Numbered from the stretch's first letter, positions 52,686-62,332 are shown. The stretch is DNA of 64,000 bases from Anaerobutyricum hallii (GCF_900209925.1 NZ_LT907978.1:3381001-3445000), one strand, 5' to 3'. Notes: generated by a model not told the origin, from the sequence alone. A program made the numbers and translations.

Positions 52686-52896
52686 TCATTCTACCACAAA
52701 ATATATTATCAATACATAGTTTTGTTTTCTATCTATGGGTACAAGATAGTTAACTGCTCTGTCTTCGTCAATGCCAAACAAACTGGCGGTCTCCACAGCA
52801 TCAATATTGGCTTCTGAAAATCTCACTATTAGGTTTACTATCCCGGTATTTACCTGGTCAAAAAAATGGCTGCTTGGTTTCGTACCTTACAGCCAT
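52686..52896 (-). pseudogene. Small frameshifted reading frame, no family recognised
   Basis: Starting at the ATG at 52896 the frame reads MAVRYETKQPFF and then meets a stop in a run of seven T. If one T is removed it continues 'DQVNTGIVNLIVRFSEANID', then 'DAVETASLFGIDEDRAVNYL' and on to a stop at 52686, a typical coding pattern. Either the gene is broken or the homopolymer is a sequencing error. The rest of 52661-52960 shows no other gene. Confidence 0.4.
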
Positions 52897-52960
52897 AGTA
52901 TAATGATTTTCTTTTAGAAAGTGGTCTCATAGAAAGCGACATTAAACAACATTCATTGTT

Positions 52961-53581
52961 TTATGATCCAATCAGGCTCTGATCAAAAGCAAACAGTGCT
53001 TCATTGATTTCATATATATTATAATTTCCCTGTTCAACAAAATATTCTACAATAATATCAAACTTGCTTGAATGAGACAAAGTAAATCCCGCCTTACCAA
53101 GCATATCCTGCATTTCTGCAATTGGCAGTTCCAATGCCAGCGCAAATGCCAGCACTGTCGTTTTAGACGGCTTAGTTCTTCCCGACTGTCCGAATGTTCC
53201 TTCACATATCGGTCATCTATATAAGCTGTAATATCCGCAAACAACTTTCCGCTAATCTAGATATGCCTTCCGATCAAAAATTACAATGAAGACTGTCATC
53301 TCATTTTCCAGTAGAAACTTCCCAATGATATCTATAGCAACTTTTAATGCCTGATCTTTTGGATAACCATAAATTCCAGAAGAAATCAAAGGAAAAGCAA
53401 CCGATTCACAGCTATATTCCTTCGCCAGATTCAGTGATGTATTATAGCAGGATTCTAAAAGTTTTTGTTCTTGATGTTTTCCATCTAGCCAGATTGGTCC
53501 AACTGTGTGAATGACATATTTACAAGGAAGACGATATCCATTTGTAATTTTAGCATTCCCTGTCTCACATCCATGGAGCAT
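52961..53581 (-). pseudogene. Decayed macro-domain protein gene
   Basis: Pieces in three frames add up to most of a macro-domain protein. The first (53252-53581) has 'GYRLPCKYVIHTVGPIWLDG' and 'VAFPLISSGIYGYPKDQAL', which form the second half of an ADP-ribose-binding macro domain. The N-terminal ~60 residues with the binding loop NAAN are missing because the frame begins right after the MATE stop. After the stop in 'KAYLD' the sequence continues in shifted frames with '[16 protein letters not shown]' and '[20 protein letters not shown]', a helical C-terminal domain. At least two frameshifts and a 5' truncation make it inactive. Confidence 0.75.
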
Positions 53582-53582
53582 C

Positions 53583-54944
53583 CTACTGTCTATCCAAAAT
53601 TTTATTAAACCGGCTAAAGAAAGTTAATGTTGTAATTATCGCAGCCAGTATATCACTGATTGGTTCAGCCAGAAAAACGGCAAATACTTTATTCTGAATA
53701 AAACATGGTAGAATAAAGATTAACGGAATCAACAGGATCAGCTTTCTAAGGCAGGCAAGCAGCAGACTAACCTTCGCCTGTCCCAATGCCATAAAGCTCT
53801 GCTGGCAGGCAACCTGAAATCCAAGGGAGAAAATACCAGCCATGTAAATTCTCAATGCCCATGTAGTGTACGTAATCAAATCTGTATTATTAGAAAAGAT
53901 TCCTGCAAACAGTTTCGGAAACAAAAGCATAATCAGCCAGAAGCAGCTAGTAAAGACTATACAGACTGTAAATTGTGTAAAAAATGCTTTTTTTACACGC
54001 TCTTTATTCCTTGCGCCGAAGTTATAACTCATAATTGGCTGTCCACCCTGACAGATTCCCTGTAATGGTAATGTGGCAAGCTGGCTGACACTTGTAATAA
54101 TTGTCATAGCTCCAACAGCAAGATCCCCGCCATACCTTGAAAGGCTGAACGTGAAGCTGACAGACAGGATACTTTCTGTAGATAACATGACAAAGGTAGA
54201 AATACCAAGTGCAAGACAAGGTAAGATAATGTCTTTCTGCAATTTAAAGTTTTCTTTTCTAAGATGAAGAATGGTCTTCTTTCCGGATAAGAAACGAAGA
54301 ATCCATATCGCACCGACCGCCTGACTTAAAACCGTAGCAATCGCAGCACCTCTTACTCCCAGATTAAATCCAAAGATAAAAATCGGATCAAGAATGATGT
54401 TAATTACAGCACCAATTACAGTCGTCATCATACTGATCTTTGCAAATCCCTGTGTCGTAATAAATGGATTCATTCCCATCACGATCAAAACAAAAATGCT
54501 TCCGAGAATATAAATTCTTGCGTATGCCACTCCATAAGGAAGTGTCTTATCACTGGCACCAAACAACGTTAGCAGCTGTGGGGCAAAAATAAAGAAAATC
54601 GCTGTAAGTGCCACAGCCATAACAATGAGAAGAGCAAAGCAGTTTCCAAGAATCTTCTCCGCTGTCTTATTATCTTTCTTCCCCATAAAAATAGCCGCAC
54701 GCGGAGCTCCTCCAGAGCCAGCGAGCATAGCAAATGCATTAATCAGCATAAGAATAGGGGTAAATAATCCGACACCGGTTAATGCTGCCGCACCAACACC
54801 GGAAATATGTCCAATGTAAATACGGTCTACAATGTTATATAAAAGATTGATAACCTGTGCAACAACAGCCGGAATTGCGAGCTGTGCTAAAAGACGTGGT
54901 ACTTTTTCCGTTTCCATCGCCTGTGTATTAGACTTACTATTCAT
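53583..54944 (-). CDS. MATE-family efflux transporter (second)
   Basis: A 453-residue, 12-helix MATE transporter with 'LAQLAIPAVVAQVINLLYNI', 'DRIYIGHISGVGAAALTGVG' and, in the second half, 'LALGISTFVMLSTESILSVS'. Its stop lies 1 bp from the broken macro-domain frame, so the deletion there did not touch it. It is 84 bp from the next MATE gene on the same strand, possibly in one transcript with that gene and marR. Confidence 0.9.
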   Translation of the reverse strand: MNSKSNTQAMETEKVPRLLAQLAIPAVVAQVINLLYNIVDRIYIGHISGVGAAALTGVGLFTPILMLINAFAMLAGSGGAPRAAIFMGKKDNKTAEKILGNCFALLIVMAVALTAIFFIFAPQLLTLFGASDKTLPYGVAYARIYILGSIFVLIVMGMNPFITTQGFAKISMMTTVIGAVINIILDPIFIFGFNLGVRGAAIATVLSQAVGAIWILRFLSGKKTILHLRKENFKLQKDIILPCLALGISTFVMLSTESILSVSFTFSLSRYGGDLAVGAMTIITSVSQLATLPLQGICQGGQPIMSYNFGARNKERVKKAFFTQFTVCIVFTSCFWLIMLLFPKLFAGIFSNNTDLITYTTWALRIYMAGIFSLGFQVACQQSFMALGQAKVSLLLACLRKLILLIPLIFILPCFIQNKVFAVFLAEPISDILAAIITTLTFFSRFNKILDRQ

Positions 54945-55028
54945 AAATACCTTCTCCTAAATTATAAAATGTAAAAAGCATTATATCTACTTGTAGACAA
55001 AATTTCAAGGGATAAATCTTTGATTCAC

Positions 55029-56372
55029 TTATACCTTTTTCATTTTCCTTGTCATGTGAAGGAAAAAGATTACATTTAATATAATTCCAAAGCATGTTGC
55101 AACAGGAGCTGCAAGCCCTATATTAGTAAGGCTGGCATCCGGCTGTATACTCATAAAATATGCAAGTGGCAGTCTTACAAGAAGCGTCTGGATAAGTCCC
55201 TGAATCATAACCCACAACGTCTTTTCATGTCCGTTAAAGTAACCTATCATAGAAAAAAGAATTGCCGTAAGAATGGTTTCCGGAGCAAACCCCTTAAGAT
55301 ATTCAAACCCCTTTTGCACAACCGCTTCATCCGTTGTGAATATCGATGTAAGCACATCACCAAAGAACCATACACTTATGAAAACAACGATTCCAACAAT
55401 TAATCCGATTCCTATTCCGGTAAACATCGCTTTCTTTGCTCTATCCTCCTTACCGGCACCAACATTCTGTGATACAAAAGAAGCCATCGACTGCATAAGT
55501 GCACTTGGTATCAGCATGGCAAAGTTTACTATCTTACAGGCAACCCCATATCCTGAAGAAGCTTCCAGCCCTAACTTATTTATAAATGCACACAGTGCAA
55601 GAAATGACATCTGGGTAAGAAATTCCTGAAGCGCAAGAGGAATCCCAACTGTCAGGAATCTTTTACATTGACTATTAAACCTGAAATCTTTTTTTGTTAT
55701 TTTAAATGGCAGCTGTCTTCTTTTAAGCATCAAAAGAGCCAGCACCACACTGACCGCCTGGGCAAGCACTGTAGCAATTGCGGCTCCTGCGGCATCAAGA
55801 TGGAATCCTGCAACAAGTACAAGATCACCTACGACATTTACCACGCAGGCAACCGCAACAAATATAAGCGGAGACCTGCTGTCTCCCAGCCCTCTGAATA
55901 TAGCAGAAAGAACGTTATAAGCAACAATAAAGAAAATACCTCCCCCGCAAATCCTTACATACACTGACGTAAGCATAAGCGCTTCTTTAGGAGCCTGCAT
56001 AAGAACAGCCAACGGCTTTGCAAAAAACACCATCACCACAAAAAGTACAACAGCTATCATAGTAAACACTGTCGTTGCTCCACCAAGCAGTTCCCCTATT
56101 TGACTTGTATGCTTCTCACCGATATACCTTGCAATAAGAACAGTAATTCCCATTGCTAACTGCGTTATCACAAATGTTACAAGATTAAGAATCTGACTGC
56201 CCGTTGAAACTGCTGATAACCCGGCTGTTGTTCCAAATCTGCCCACGACCAGAAGGTCCACCGCACCATAGGCTGCCTGAAGTACAAGCGCTCCAAGTAT
56301 CGGCATCATGAATGGAATCATCTTCTTTAATATACTTCCCTGTGTAAAATCTGATCTTTCTTTTGCATTCAT
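55029..56372 (-). CDS. MATE-family efflux transporter (third, MarR-linked)
   Basis: A 447-residue, 12-helix MATE transporter with 'SILKKMIPFMMPILGALVLQ', 'GAVDLLVVGRFGTTAGLSAV' and 'VGIPLALQEFLTQMSFLALC'. It starts 3 bp after the marR stop, so it is in the MarR-controlled operon and probably responds to the MarR ligand, such as a drug or phenolic compound. Confidence 0.9.
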   Translation of the reverse strand: MNAKERSDFTQGSILKKMIPFMMPILGALVLQAAYGAVDLLVVGRFGTTAGLSAVSTGSQILNLVTFVITQLAMGITVLIARYIGEKHTSQIGELLGGATTVFTMIAVVLFVVMVFFAKPLAVLMQAPKEALMLTSVYVRICGGGIFFIVAYNVLSAIFRGLGDSRSPLIFVAVACVVNVVGDLVLVAGFHLDAAGAAIATVLAQAVSVVLALLMLKRRQLPFKITKKDFRFNSQCKRFLTVGIPLALQEFLTQMSFLALCAFINKLGLEASSGYGVACKIVNFAMLIPSALMQSMASFVSQNVGAGKEDRAKKAMFTGIGIGLIVGIVVFISVWFFGDVLTSIFTTDEAVVQKGFEYLKGFAPETILTAILFSMIGYFNGHEKTLWVMIQGLIQTLLVRLPLAYFMSIQPDASLTNIGLAAPVATCFGIILNVIFFLHMTRKMKKV

Positions 56373-56375
56373 ATA

Positions 56376-56813
56376 TTACTTCCTGTTACTCATGACTATA
56401 TAGAGCTTTTCTACTACTTCAATCATCTTATCTGCATCTTCATCCGTAATCCCTCCAAGATCTTCCGAAAGATTACCAAAATACTCATCAACATATTTAT
56501 CAACCAGGTCTCTTCCTGTCCTGGTCGTCTTAATATAAACAAACCTTCCGTCCGTTTCTGTTGTTTCTTTCTCGACAAATCCAAGCTTCTCCATATCTTT
56601 TACGGTTTTCGTTACGCTTGGTCTCGGAAGTCCAAGGTTCTCACTCATATCACTGACTTTTACCTTACCTTCCATTTTTTCTAACTTTCTAAGAGTATCC
56701 AGATAGTGAATATGGGATGGTGTCACTCCGCCAGGCAATGCCGGAAGCATATCTCTTATCCTCTTTGCCTGATAACAGGCATCCATAACTTCCTTTATCT
56801 TATCTTTTGTCAT
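56376..56813 (-). CDS. MarR-family transcriptional regulator
   Basis: A 145-residue winged-helix regulator. The DNA-binding part has 'VTPSHIHYLDTLRKLE', 'DMSENLGLPRPSVTKTVKDM' and the wing 'ETDGRFVYIKTTRTGRD'. It probably represses its own operon with the MATE transporter downstream, in the usual MarR way. A near-consensus promoter with direct repeats lies upstream (56839-56893). Confidence 0.9.
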   Translation of the reverse strand: MTKDKIKEVMDACYQAKRIRDMLPALPGGVTPSHIHYLDTLRKLEKMEGKVKVSDMSENLGLPRPSVTKTVKDMEKLGFVEKETTETDGRFVYIKTTRTGRDLVDKYVDEYFGNLSEDLGGITDEDADKMIEVVEKLYIVMSNRK

Positions 56814-56838
56814 GAGTTTCTCCTTTCTATTATTTTAC

Positions 56839-56893
56839 ATAATTACTTTATATAATTACTTTGTATAATAATATTGTAGTTGTTTTTTGTCAA
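56839..56893 (-). promoter_or_regulatory. marR promoter with overlapping direct repeats (probable operator)
   Basis: On the minus strand TTGACA (56888-56893), a 17-bp spacer and TATTAT (56865-56870) give an almost perfect sigma-A promoter. Just after the -10, the 11-bp sequence ATAATTACTTT (plus-strand reading) occurs twice, at 56839-56849 and 56852-56862. They cover the expected start of transcription, a typical place for a MarR operator. Confidence 0.65.
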
Positions 56894-57017
56894 TAAAAAA
56901 GACAATACTTCCTCTTCCTTCCTGTAGCATCAATCATCACAAAACCTAAAAGTATCTATGATACACATATGGTTTTTAAATCGTATACAATATCCTGCTT
57001 AACGAAGGGGGATTACT

Positions 57018-57374
57018 ATGAATTTATCATTAAACGAACTGACAAAGATGGCAACACAGGAAGTGAATTTTGATGAGACGTTCTTCTCAAATATTGAAGA
57101 ATGCATCAAGTACAACAGTATTGGAACGCTCAATTGGGCCATCCATACCTTAACCATTATTCGAGAAAGAATTGATGTTGAACAAAAAGAGAACAAATTG
57201 TTCCGCTGGATCGCTGATATTAATGAAAATGAAAGCTTAGTGCGAGTTTTACCAACAAATGTAGTTTACATCCGAAACATTAAGCTTGGCTCACTTACTC
57301 CTTTTGTAACAGAACACAACAATGTTTATGTTTACAACGAAAAAACAGGTAGAATCGAAGAAGTGTTTGAGTAA
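57018..57374 (+). CDS. Hypothetical 118-residue protein
   Basis: A 118-residue soluble protein. GAAGGGGG precedes its ATG. The N-terminal half is helical ('MNLSLNELTKMATQEVNFDE'), and the C-terminal half has beta-like sequence ('SLVRVLPTNVVYIRNIKLGS'). No family recognised and no operon partner. Confidence 0.55.
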   Translation: MNLSLNELTKMATQEVNFDETFFSNIEECIKYNSIGTLNWAIHTLTIIRERIDVEQKENKLFRWIADINENESLVRVLPTNVVYIRNIKLGSLTPFVTEHNNVYVYNEKTGRIEEVFE

Positions 57375-57429
57375 ATATTTGAGTAAAAAAGATCGCTTAT
57401 CAAACACAGGTTAAAGAATGTTTCATTTA

Positions 57430-57993
57430 TCAATGTTTTTCCACTGAAAGATAGTTATTTGTTTTTATCATTACGTCTTTCAATATATCCAGATCTTGTA
57501 TTACCTGTCCTGTCTCCAGGGAATGGTTGGCATCCTCATATACATAAATCGGTATCCTCTGCTTCCGGCTTGCGTGAATTACCTCATCCACATCACTCCA
57601 TGGATCTTTCATTCCGATAAAGGCAATCCCTTCTTCCACATCATAAGAGTATGTCTGTGCCAGTGGTGTGTAAAAAATCATTCTGCATTTTATACTGTGC
57701 TTCCTGGCATATGCTGCTGCAATGACGGTCCCTATACTTTTAGAGACAAACAGAATTTCATCGTACTGATTAAATTCCACTCCATTGAGCTGTTTTTCTG
57801 CCTGTTCATACAAACTGTTAAAAGCTTTTTCCATCTCAGCAGCATTATCTCGAAGATTCTTTCCATCATAAGAATATGACAGGCTGATACAATCTGTATA
57901 CCCATTCATTACGGCAATCTTTTTTCCATAATACAATATAGGTTTATCACAATGATACCCTATTCCCGGGAATAAAATCATAAGGTTTCTCAT
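57430..57993 (-). CDS. Alpha/beta-hydrolase-like protein
   Basis: A 187-residue protein that resembles a small alpha/beta hydrolase. It has 'LMILFPGIGYHCDKPILYYG' at the start (oxyanion-like loop), a nucleophile elbow candidate 'FVSKSIGTVIAAAYARKH' (Ser in K-S-I-G-T), Asp around 'IGMKDPWSDVDE' and His in 'EDANHSLETG'. The G-x-S-x-G motif is altered to S-K-S-I-G. Enzyme or acyl-binding role is unknown. The next gene in the transcript is a small protein gene (58004-58219) that lies upstream by 10 bp. Confidence 0.7.
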   Translation of the reverse strand: MRNLMILFPGIGYHCDKPILYYGKKIAVMNGYTDCISLSYSYDGKNLRDNAAEMEKAFNSLYEQAEKQLNGVEFNQYDEILFVSKSIGTVIAAAYARKHSIKCRMIFYTPLAQTYSYDVEEGIAFIGMKDPWSDVDEVIHASRKQRIPIYVYEDANHSLETGQVIQDLDILKDVMIKTNNYLSVEKH

Positions 57994-58003
57994 TCTGTCC
58001 CTC

Positions 58004-58219
58004 CTAGTAGCTTTTTTCTAACTTATTATTCGCATCAATGCTTACCTTGTCTCCTTCATTGATATTACATTCATAAAGCTTAGCATCCTCTGCTTTTACT
58101 ACCAATTCTTCTCCCAAAGAGTTCGTAAGCGTAACTACTGCCATGACTGGTACATCTTCTGAGCGTTCTTCACAACCGTAATCTACGTCTTCATCTATTC
58201 TTTTTACTGTATATATCAT
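58004..58219 (-). CDS. Small 71-residue hypothetical protein
   Basis: The start MIYTVKRIDE at 58219 follows AAAGGTG; an upstream in-frame ATG at 58240 lacks a good site. The product is acidic, with 'YGCEERSEDVPVMAVVTLTN' and 'NINEGDKVSIDANNKLEKSY' at the end, and looks like a small beta-barrel. It sits 10 bp ahead of the hydrolase-like gene. No family recognised. Confidence 0.6.
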   Translation of the reverse strand: MIYTVKRIDEDVDYGCEERSEDVPVMAVVTLTNSLGEELVVKAEDAKLYECNINEGDKVSIDANNKLEKSY

Positions 58220-58325
58220 AATGTCACCTTTCATACCCAAATGTATTTTTCTATATTGTCGTTATACTAAGCCACTGGCATGACGTCCATCCTAGCTACA
58301 ATAATTTTTTCTACTCAAAATTTTT

Positions 58326-58583
58326 TTATTTTTTCCAAAAAGAAAAAAGCCCATTTTTCTTGTATGAGGCGGAAGTCATTTCTCCGGTAGTATAACCGGT
58401 GACTTCAATAGTTTTTCGGAGTGCTGCTTCATCTAAGGGTTCTTCCGATAGAATGACTGTTTCTCCTTTGGAATGGCTCGATTTCACTTTTTTCACTGAA
58501 AATGCATTCCGAACTGCTTCGTTAATATGTGCTTCGCACATGGTACAAGCCATACCAGTAACCTTTATTGTTGTCTTAATCAT
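58326..58583 (-). CDS. Heavy-metal-associated (HMA) domain protein
   Basis: An 85-residue metal-binding protein from the start MIKTTIKVTGMACTMCEAH at 58583. The motif GMACTMC gives the C-x2-C site of copper chaperones and P-type ATPase metal domains. The rest is a normal ferredoxin-like fold ('NAFSVKKVKSSHSKGETVIL', 'LRKTIEVTGYTTGEMTSA'), with a short basic tail. A longer frame to 58727 has no ribosome binding site. It is near the Crp/Fnr regulator but there is no copper-exporting ATPase in the window. Confidence 0.85.
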   Translation of the reverse strand: MIKTTIKVTGMACTMCEAHINEAVRNAFSVKKVKSSHSKGETVILSEEPLDEAALRKTIEVTGYTTGEMTSASYKKNGLFSFWKK

Positions 58584-58776
58584 AATATTTCTTCCTTCCA
58601 TTTTAAAAATCTTACTTTTTTCTAATGCCTTGATTATTGCACAATGTAAGTCTGTTTTCTGACATCCTGTAGTAAGAAAGTTAGTGTGATCTAACATTAT
58701 TTTAATACAACTATCCGGCTTATGCAAGACTCTGAGGTTCTTTTTCCCATTCTACAATCTGATCCATATATTCTGT

Positions 58777-59454
58777 CTAATTATCATTCCTATATACTGT
58801 CAATTCAAAGTGTTTTCTATTTGTTTTTATAAATCCTTCTTTTTGTAATTTTGATATCTCTGTAGACATTGCTGCACGATCAATGCAAAGGTAATCTGCT
58901 AACTGCTGCCGGTCAAAAGGAATATCAAAGGATAGGGACGAATGTCTGATTGATTCTGCTGACAGATAAGATAACAGTTTATCCCTGGTAGTTCGCTTAC
59001 CTACATGCGTAATCTTGTCGTTAAGAATCAGTATCTTGTTTGCGAGGACACTGACCAGATTACGAATCAGCTTCTGATGATGTTCACACGCAGTTGGACA
59101 GGATATCAGAAGTCTTTGGACATGTAAAAGAATAATCTCACAATCCTCATCCGCTACCACGCTAATATTTAGAACAGCCCCCGGACTGGCCGCATATGGC
59201 TCACCAAAGAAATCACCGGCATGACATTTCGACAGAATATTCCGATGTCCCCAGAGATCTTCCTGAATGATAAGAACGCAGCCAGACACCACAAGTCCCA
59301 TTACCTCGGTAGAATCTCCTGCTCTGAAAATATAAGAATCTCGTTTTCTAGAAATTGTTGTGGCATTTACACATTGAAGTATAGATAAGATCTCGCTATC
59401 AGAAAGACCTTTAAAGAAAGGGCTGTTTTTTAAAATAGGTAAATATTTTTTCAA
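58777..59454 (-). CDS. Crp/Fnr-family transcriptional regulator
   Basis: A 225-residue regulator with an N-terminal cyclic-nucleotide-binding-fold domain ('GLSDSEILSILQCVNATTIS', 'GHRNILSKCHAGDFFGEPYA') and a C-terminal helix-turn-helix with 'FDIPFDRQQLADYLCIDRAA' and 'MSTEISKLQKEGFIKTNRKH'. There are no Fnr-type Fe-S cysteines. Ligand unknown. It lies about 190 bp upstream of the HMA gene and just downstream of the broken AAA-like gene. Confidence 0.88.
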   Translation of the reverse strand: MKKYLPILKNSPFFKGLSDSEILSILQCVNATTISRKRDSYIFRAGDSTEVMGLVVSGCVLIIQEDLWGHRNILSKCHAGDFFGEPYAASPGAVLNISVVADEDCEIILLHVQRLLISCPTACEHHQKLIRNLVSVLANKILILNDKITHVGKRTTRDKLLSYLSAESIRHSSLSFDIPFDRQQLADYLCIDRAAMSTEISKLQKEGFIKTNRKHFELTVYRNDN

Positions 59455-59477
59455 GATTACTCCTCCCTGTTGGAATC

Positions 59478-60779
59478 TTACTTGCCATATTTTTCAATCA
59501 CACTTCTTAATGTCTGCTCATTATTATAAAAAAGAGCTGTCGTTTCCTCTGTATGAATCTTCTCAATCTGAGCTGCTACTGCATCTGCATTCAGATGTAC
59601 CGTATCCGAAATAATCTGATCGCTTTCACGCACGCGCTGAATTGTCTCGTTCCGTCTGACTCCTCGAATCGTCCTTGAAAATTCCTGCTTGATTTCCTCG
59701 TTCGGAATATGCACTTTTTCTGAATCTTTATCATAAGCCAGATATCCTAAATGAATCAACAAAGTCAACACATCATCTTTCTCTCTAAATGTCACCAGAT
59801 CATTTGAAAATCCCCTTGTATCAACTTCTACTTCAATACCGCCGATCAATTCTGCAATCGTCTTAGAAAGCCCACCATAATCAAGACTGATATATTCCAT
59901 CAGGCTCTCGGCTGCCGATGTCTGTGACCAGTAAGAATCGAAATCATCATTTCTAAGTGCTTTCATGACCGAATTCGGATTATAAATAGAGTTTGCATTC
60001 GGAAATGAATATCCATCATACCATAACTTCATCTTTGAAAAATCTATTTGATACTCTCTACATAAATCCTTTACTTCCTGCTCTGTAAATCCTACATATG
60101 GCGCAAACTTTCTCGGTTTTACCATCGTCAATTCTTCAAAATCAGAAATCGCAGACTGTGATCCATCTTTTTTAATCGGCAGAATTCCTGTCATATATAC
60201 TGCTGCAAAAATCTTATCCGTCGTTCCACTATTTTTAAATAAAGAGCGTAAAAATAACAGATACTCTCTTTGTATTTCTATCTTTTTACCATTTTCACGA
60301 ATCGGTGAATCCCACTCATCAATAATCATGATAATTTTATTTCCTGTATAAGTCACCAGATTTGCCAACGTATCAAACAATGCCTCGGCTTCTTTTACTT
60401 CCGGATAAATCTCCAGAACTTCTTCCGTTATATTTCGCTTTACATAGGAGACTGCATCTTCTGGTGATGTCACACCAAGAACACTAGCCATATCCAGGTA
60501 AATCACATCATACTTGTTCAGGTATTTTAAGTATTCATCCGCTTTTGCAATTCTAAGATCATCAAACAACTCTTTAGAATCACAAGTCTTATCATAATAT
60601 GCACATAACATTTTAGCTGCAAATGACTTTCCAAAACGTCTTGGTCTGCTAATACATGTCAGATTTCGTGGCGTGTTGATTGTTTGATTGATCAGTCTTA
60701 TCATTTCTGTTTTATCAACATAAACATCATTTCTCATATTTGAGAAACCACTGTTCCCCGGATTCAGATAATTTCCCAT
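59478..60779 (-). CDS. AAA-ATPase-like (DUF1703-type) protein, C-terminal nuclease domain missing
   Basis: A 433-residue protein with 'NDVYVDKTEMIRLINQTINT', a variant Walker A 'CISRPRRFGKSFAAKML', 'KIIMIIDEWDSPIRENG' (Walker B) and 'FTEQEVKDLCREYQIDFSKM', the AAA-ATPase-like fold common in gut bacteria. Family members usually continue for about 100 more residues with a PD-(D/E)XK nuclease-like domain carrying an 'IELKW'-type motif. Here the protein stops at 'IEKYGK', right before the Crp/Fnr gene. The ATPase part is intact, but the missing nuclease suggests a truncated or remodelled gene. Confidence 0.8.
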   Translation of the reverse strand: MGNYLNPGNSGFSNMRNDVYVDKTEMIRLINQTINTPRNLTCISRPRRFGKSFAAKMLCAYYDKTCDSKELFDDLRIAKADEYLKYLNKYDVIYLDMASVLGVTSPEDAVSYVKRNITEEVLEIYPEVKEAEALFDTLANLVTYTGNKIIMIIDEWDSPIRENGKKIEIQREYLLFLRSLFKNSGTTDKIFAAVYMTGILPIKKDGSQSAISDFEELTMVKPRKFAPYVGFTEQEVKDLCREYQIDFSKMKLWYDGYSFPNANSIYNPNSVMKALRNDDFDSYWSQTSAAESLMEYISLDYGGLSKTIAELIGGIEVEVDTRGFSNDLVTFREKDDVLTLLIHLGYLAYDKDSEKVHIPNEEIKQEFSRTIRGVRRNETIQRVRESDQIISDTVHLNADAVAAQIEKIHTEETTALFYNNEQTLRSVIEKYGK

Positions 60780-60829
60780 TATGCCATTGCCTCCTTAACA
60801 AACTGTTGTATTCATCTGTTTACTTGTTA

Positions 60830-62332
60830 CTATTCAATGGCTTGCGTTTCGCCCCCCACAACCTTTCTTTTTTCATAATGCCATTTTTCACCCGTTTTCG
60901 TTTCCTCCGGCTTCTTTCCTTCGGCTTCCAGCCAGCCCTTACATGGTTTTACCAGCTGATCTTTGGTAAAGTCGATCTCTTTCCATTCGCCTTTTCCCTT
61001 GTAACACTTATTGCGGTTCGGGCAATGTTTACACGCATTTTTATTGGCATAGCGGATATTCCCGTTTTTCTTTATGCTCTTCTGTCTCAGGATTTCCCCA
61101 GCCGGACAGTATACCAGGTTTCTCTCAGGATCTCTGACAAAATAACCTTCTTTTGCTTTTTCCTGCATTTCCTCAGGACTTCCATAAACACTGCTGTTTT
61201 CCCGTTTTTCATCCACCACTTTACGACGGACTGTTTCTACCTTCATATCCTGTATCACTTCTGCATAAACTTCCGGTAGCTTACCTGCATGCAGTGCTTT
61301 CTTTAGTTCTTCCGGCTCTGTGCTGGCAGTATCCGTTTCTGTCTCTTCATAAGGAATTTCTATGTGATAACCGTCTTTTCCATCATCTGTCATGACATGT
61401 GGGATAATACCGTTCTCCAGACACTCCACCATATCTTCCACAGCTTCATAACCTTTATCTGCTACTACTTCTATGATCTTTTCCGGTTCAGAGCTCTTTA
61501 TCCCCTGCATCGTACTTTCCAGCAATCCATGGTCGGTTACCTGATTGGTCATCTGAAAATCTCGGATCAGATGTGTTTCAGAATCTACCGCCGTCTGTGG
61601 GTTATATGCTACTGTAAACCCATTTTTATTTTTCATGAGTTTTGCATCCGCATCTGTGATCGAAAGCTGGGATACCCCGGTTTCTTCCATCAGCTTCTGA
61701 TAACCTTCGTATCTGGCAAGTCTCTCCTGTGCTTCTTTTAACTTGGCTTCAAGACTTTCTCTTGTCAGTTCTCCTGAAATCACGTCTGTTTCTTCCTGCT
61801 TGTCCATTTCATTCAGGATCCTTAGATACTCATCTGTATGGCCATTCAGCCATTTGATCCTGTCATCCAGTTTGTTTTTGGTGAAGTTGTTATCTTTTGC
61901 GTTATCCGCCTGGATCTTTGTTCCATCCACGGAAGAAAATCCCCATTCCACTGCACCGGAGATCCGGCGGTTGAATTCATAAAAAATCTCTTTCAGGCTG
62001 TCTATGTTGTTTTTCCTGAAATCTGCAATGGTGCGAAAATCCGGTTCTACACCTCCGATCATCCATTTCACTTCAAGATTTACTTTACAGCTTTCAGCCA
62101 GTTTCCGTGAAGAACGGATACCTTTCCTGCTTCCGTAAATATATATCTTATAAAGGCTCTTAGGATCGTAAGATGGACGGCCTTCTGCTGCCACAGGTTT
62201 TACACCGTATTTCCCTATATCAAGATGGTTCACAAACGCATCAATTATCCTTGCAATACTTTCTTTATCTACAAACGTATCCCATGAACAGCACATCAGC
62301 TGGTCACGGTCGAAACCTGAAACATATGGCAT
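60830..62332 (-). pseudogene. IS1182-family transposase, C-terminally truncated
   Basis: 500 residues matching IS1182-type DDE transposases. The N-terminal DUF772-type part is 'KPVAAEGRPSYDPKSLYKIY'. The first Asp is in 'FSSVDGTKIQADNAKDN' and the second in 'VVADKGYEAVEDMVECLENG'. There is a Cys-rich segment 'NACKHCPNRNKCYKGKGEWK'. At 'KWHYEKRKVV' the frame switches to GGETQAIE and stops. Relatives continue with the catalytic Glu region ('EHPFGT'-like) for about 60-100 residues. Without that Glu it cannot transpose. I could not find clear terminal inverted repeats at either side. Confidence 0.82.

Noticed and set aside
60740-61279. 179-codon plus-strand frame over the transposase
   Set aside because: Antisense shadow of the IS1182 transposase, with no start signals.
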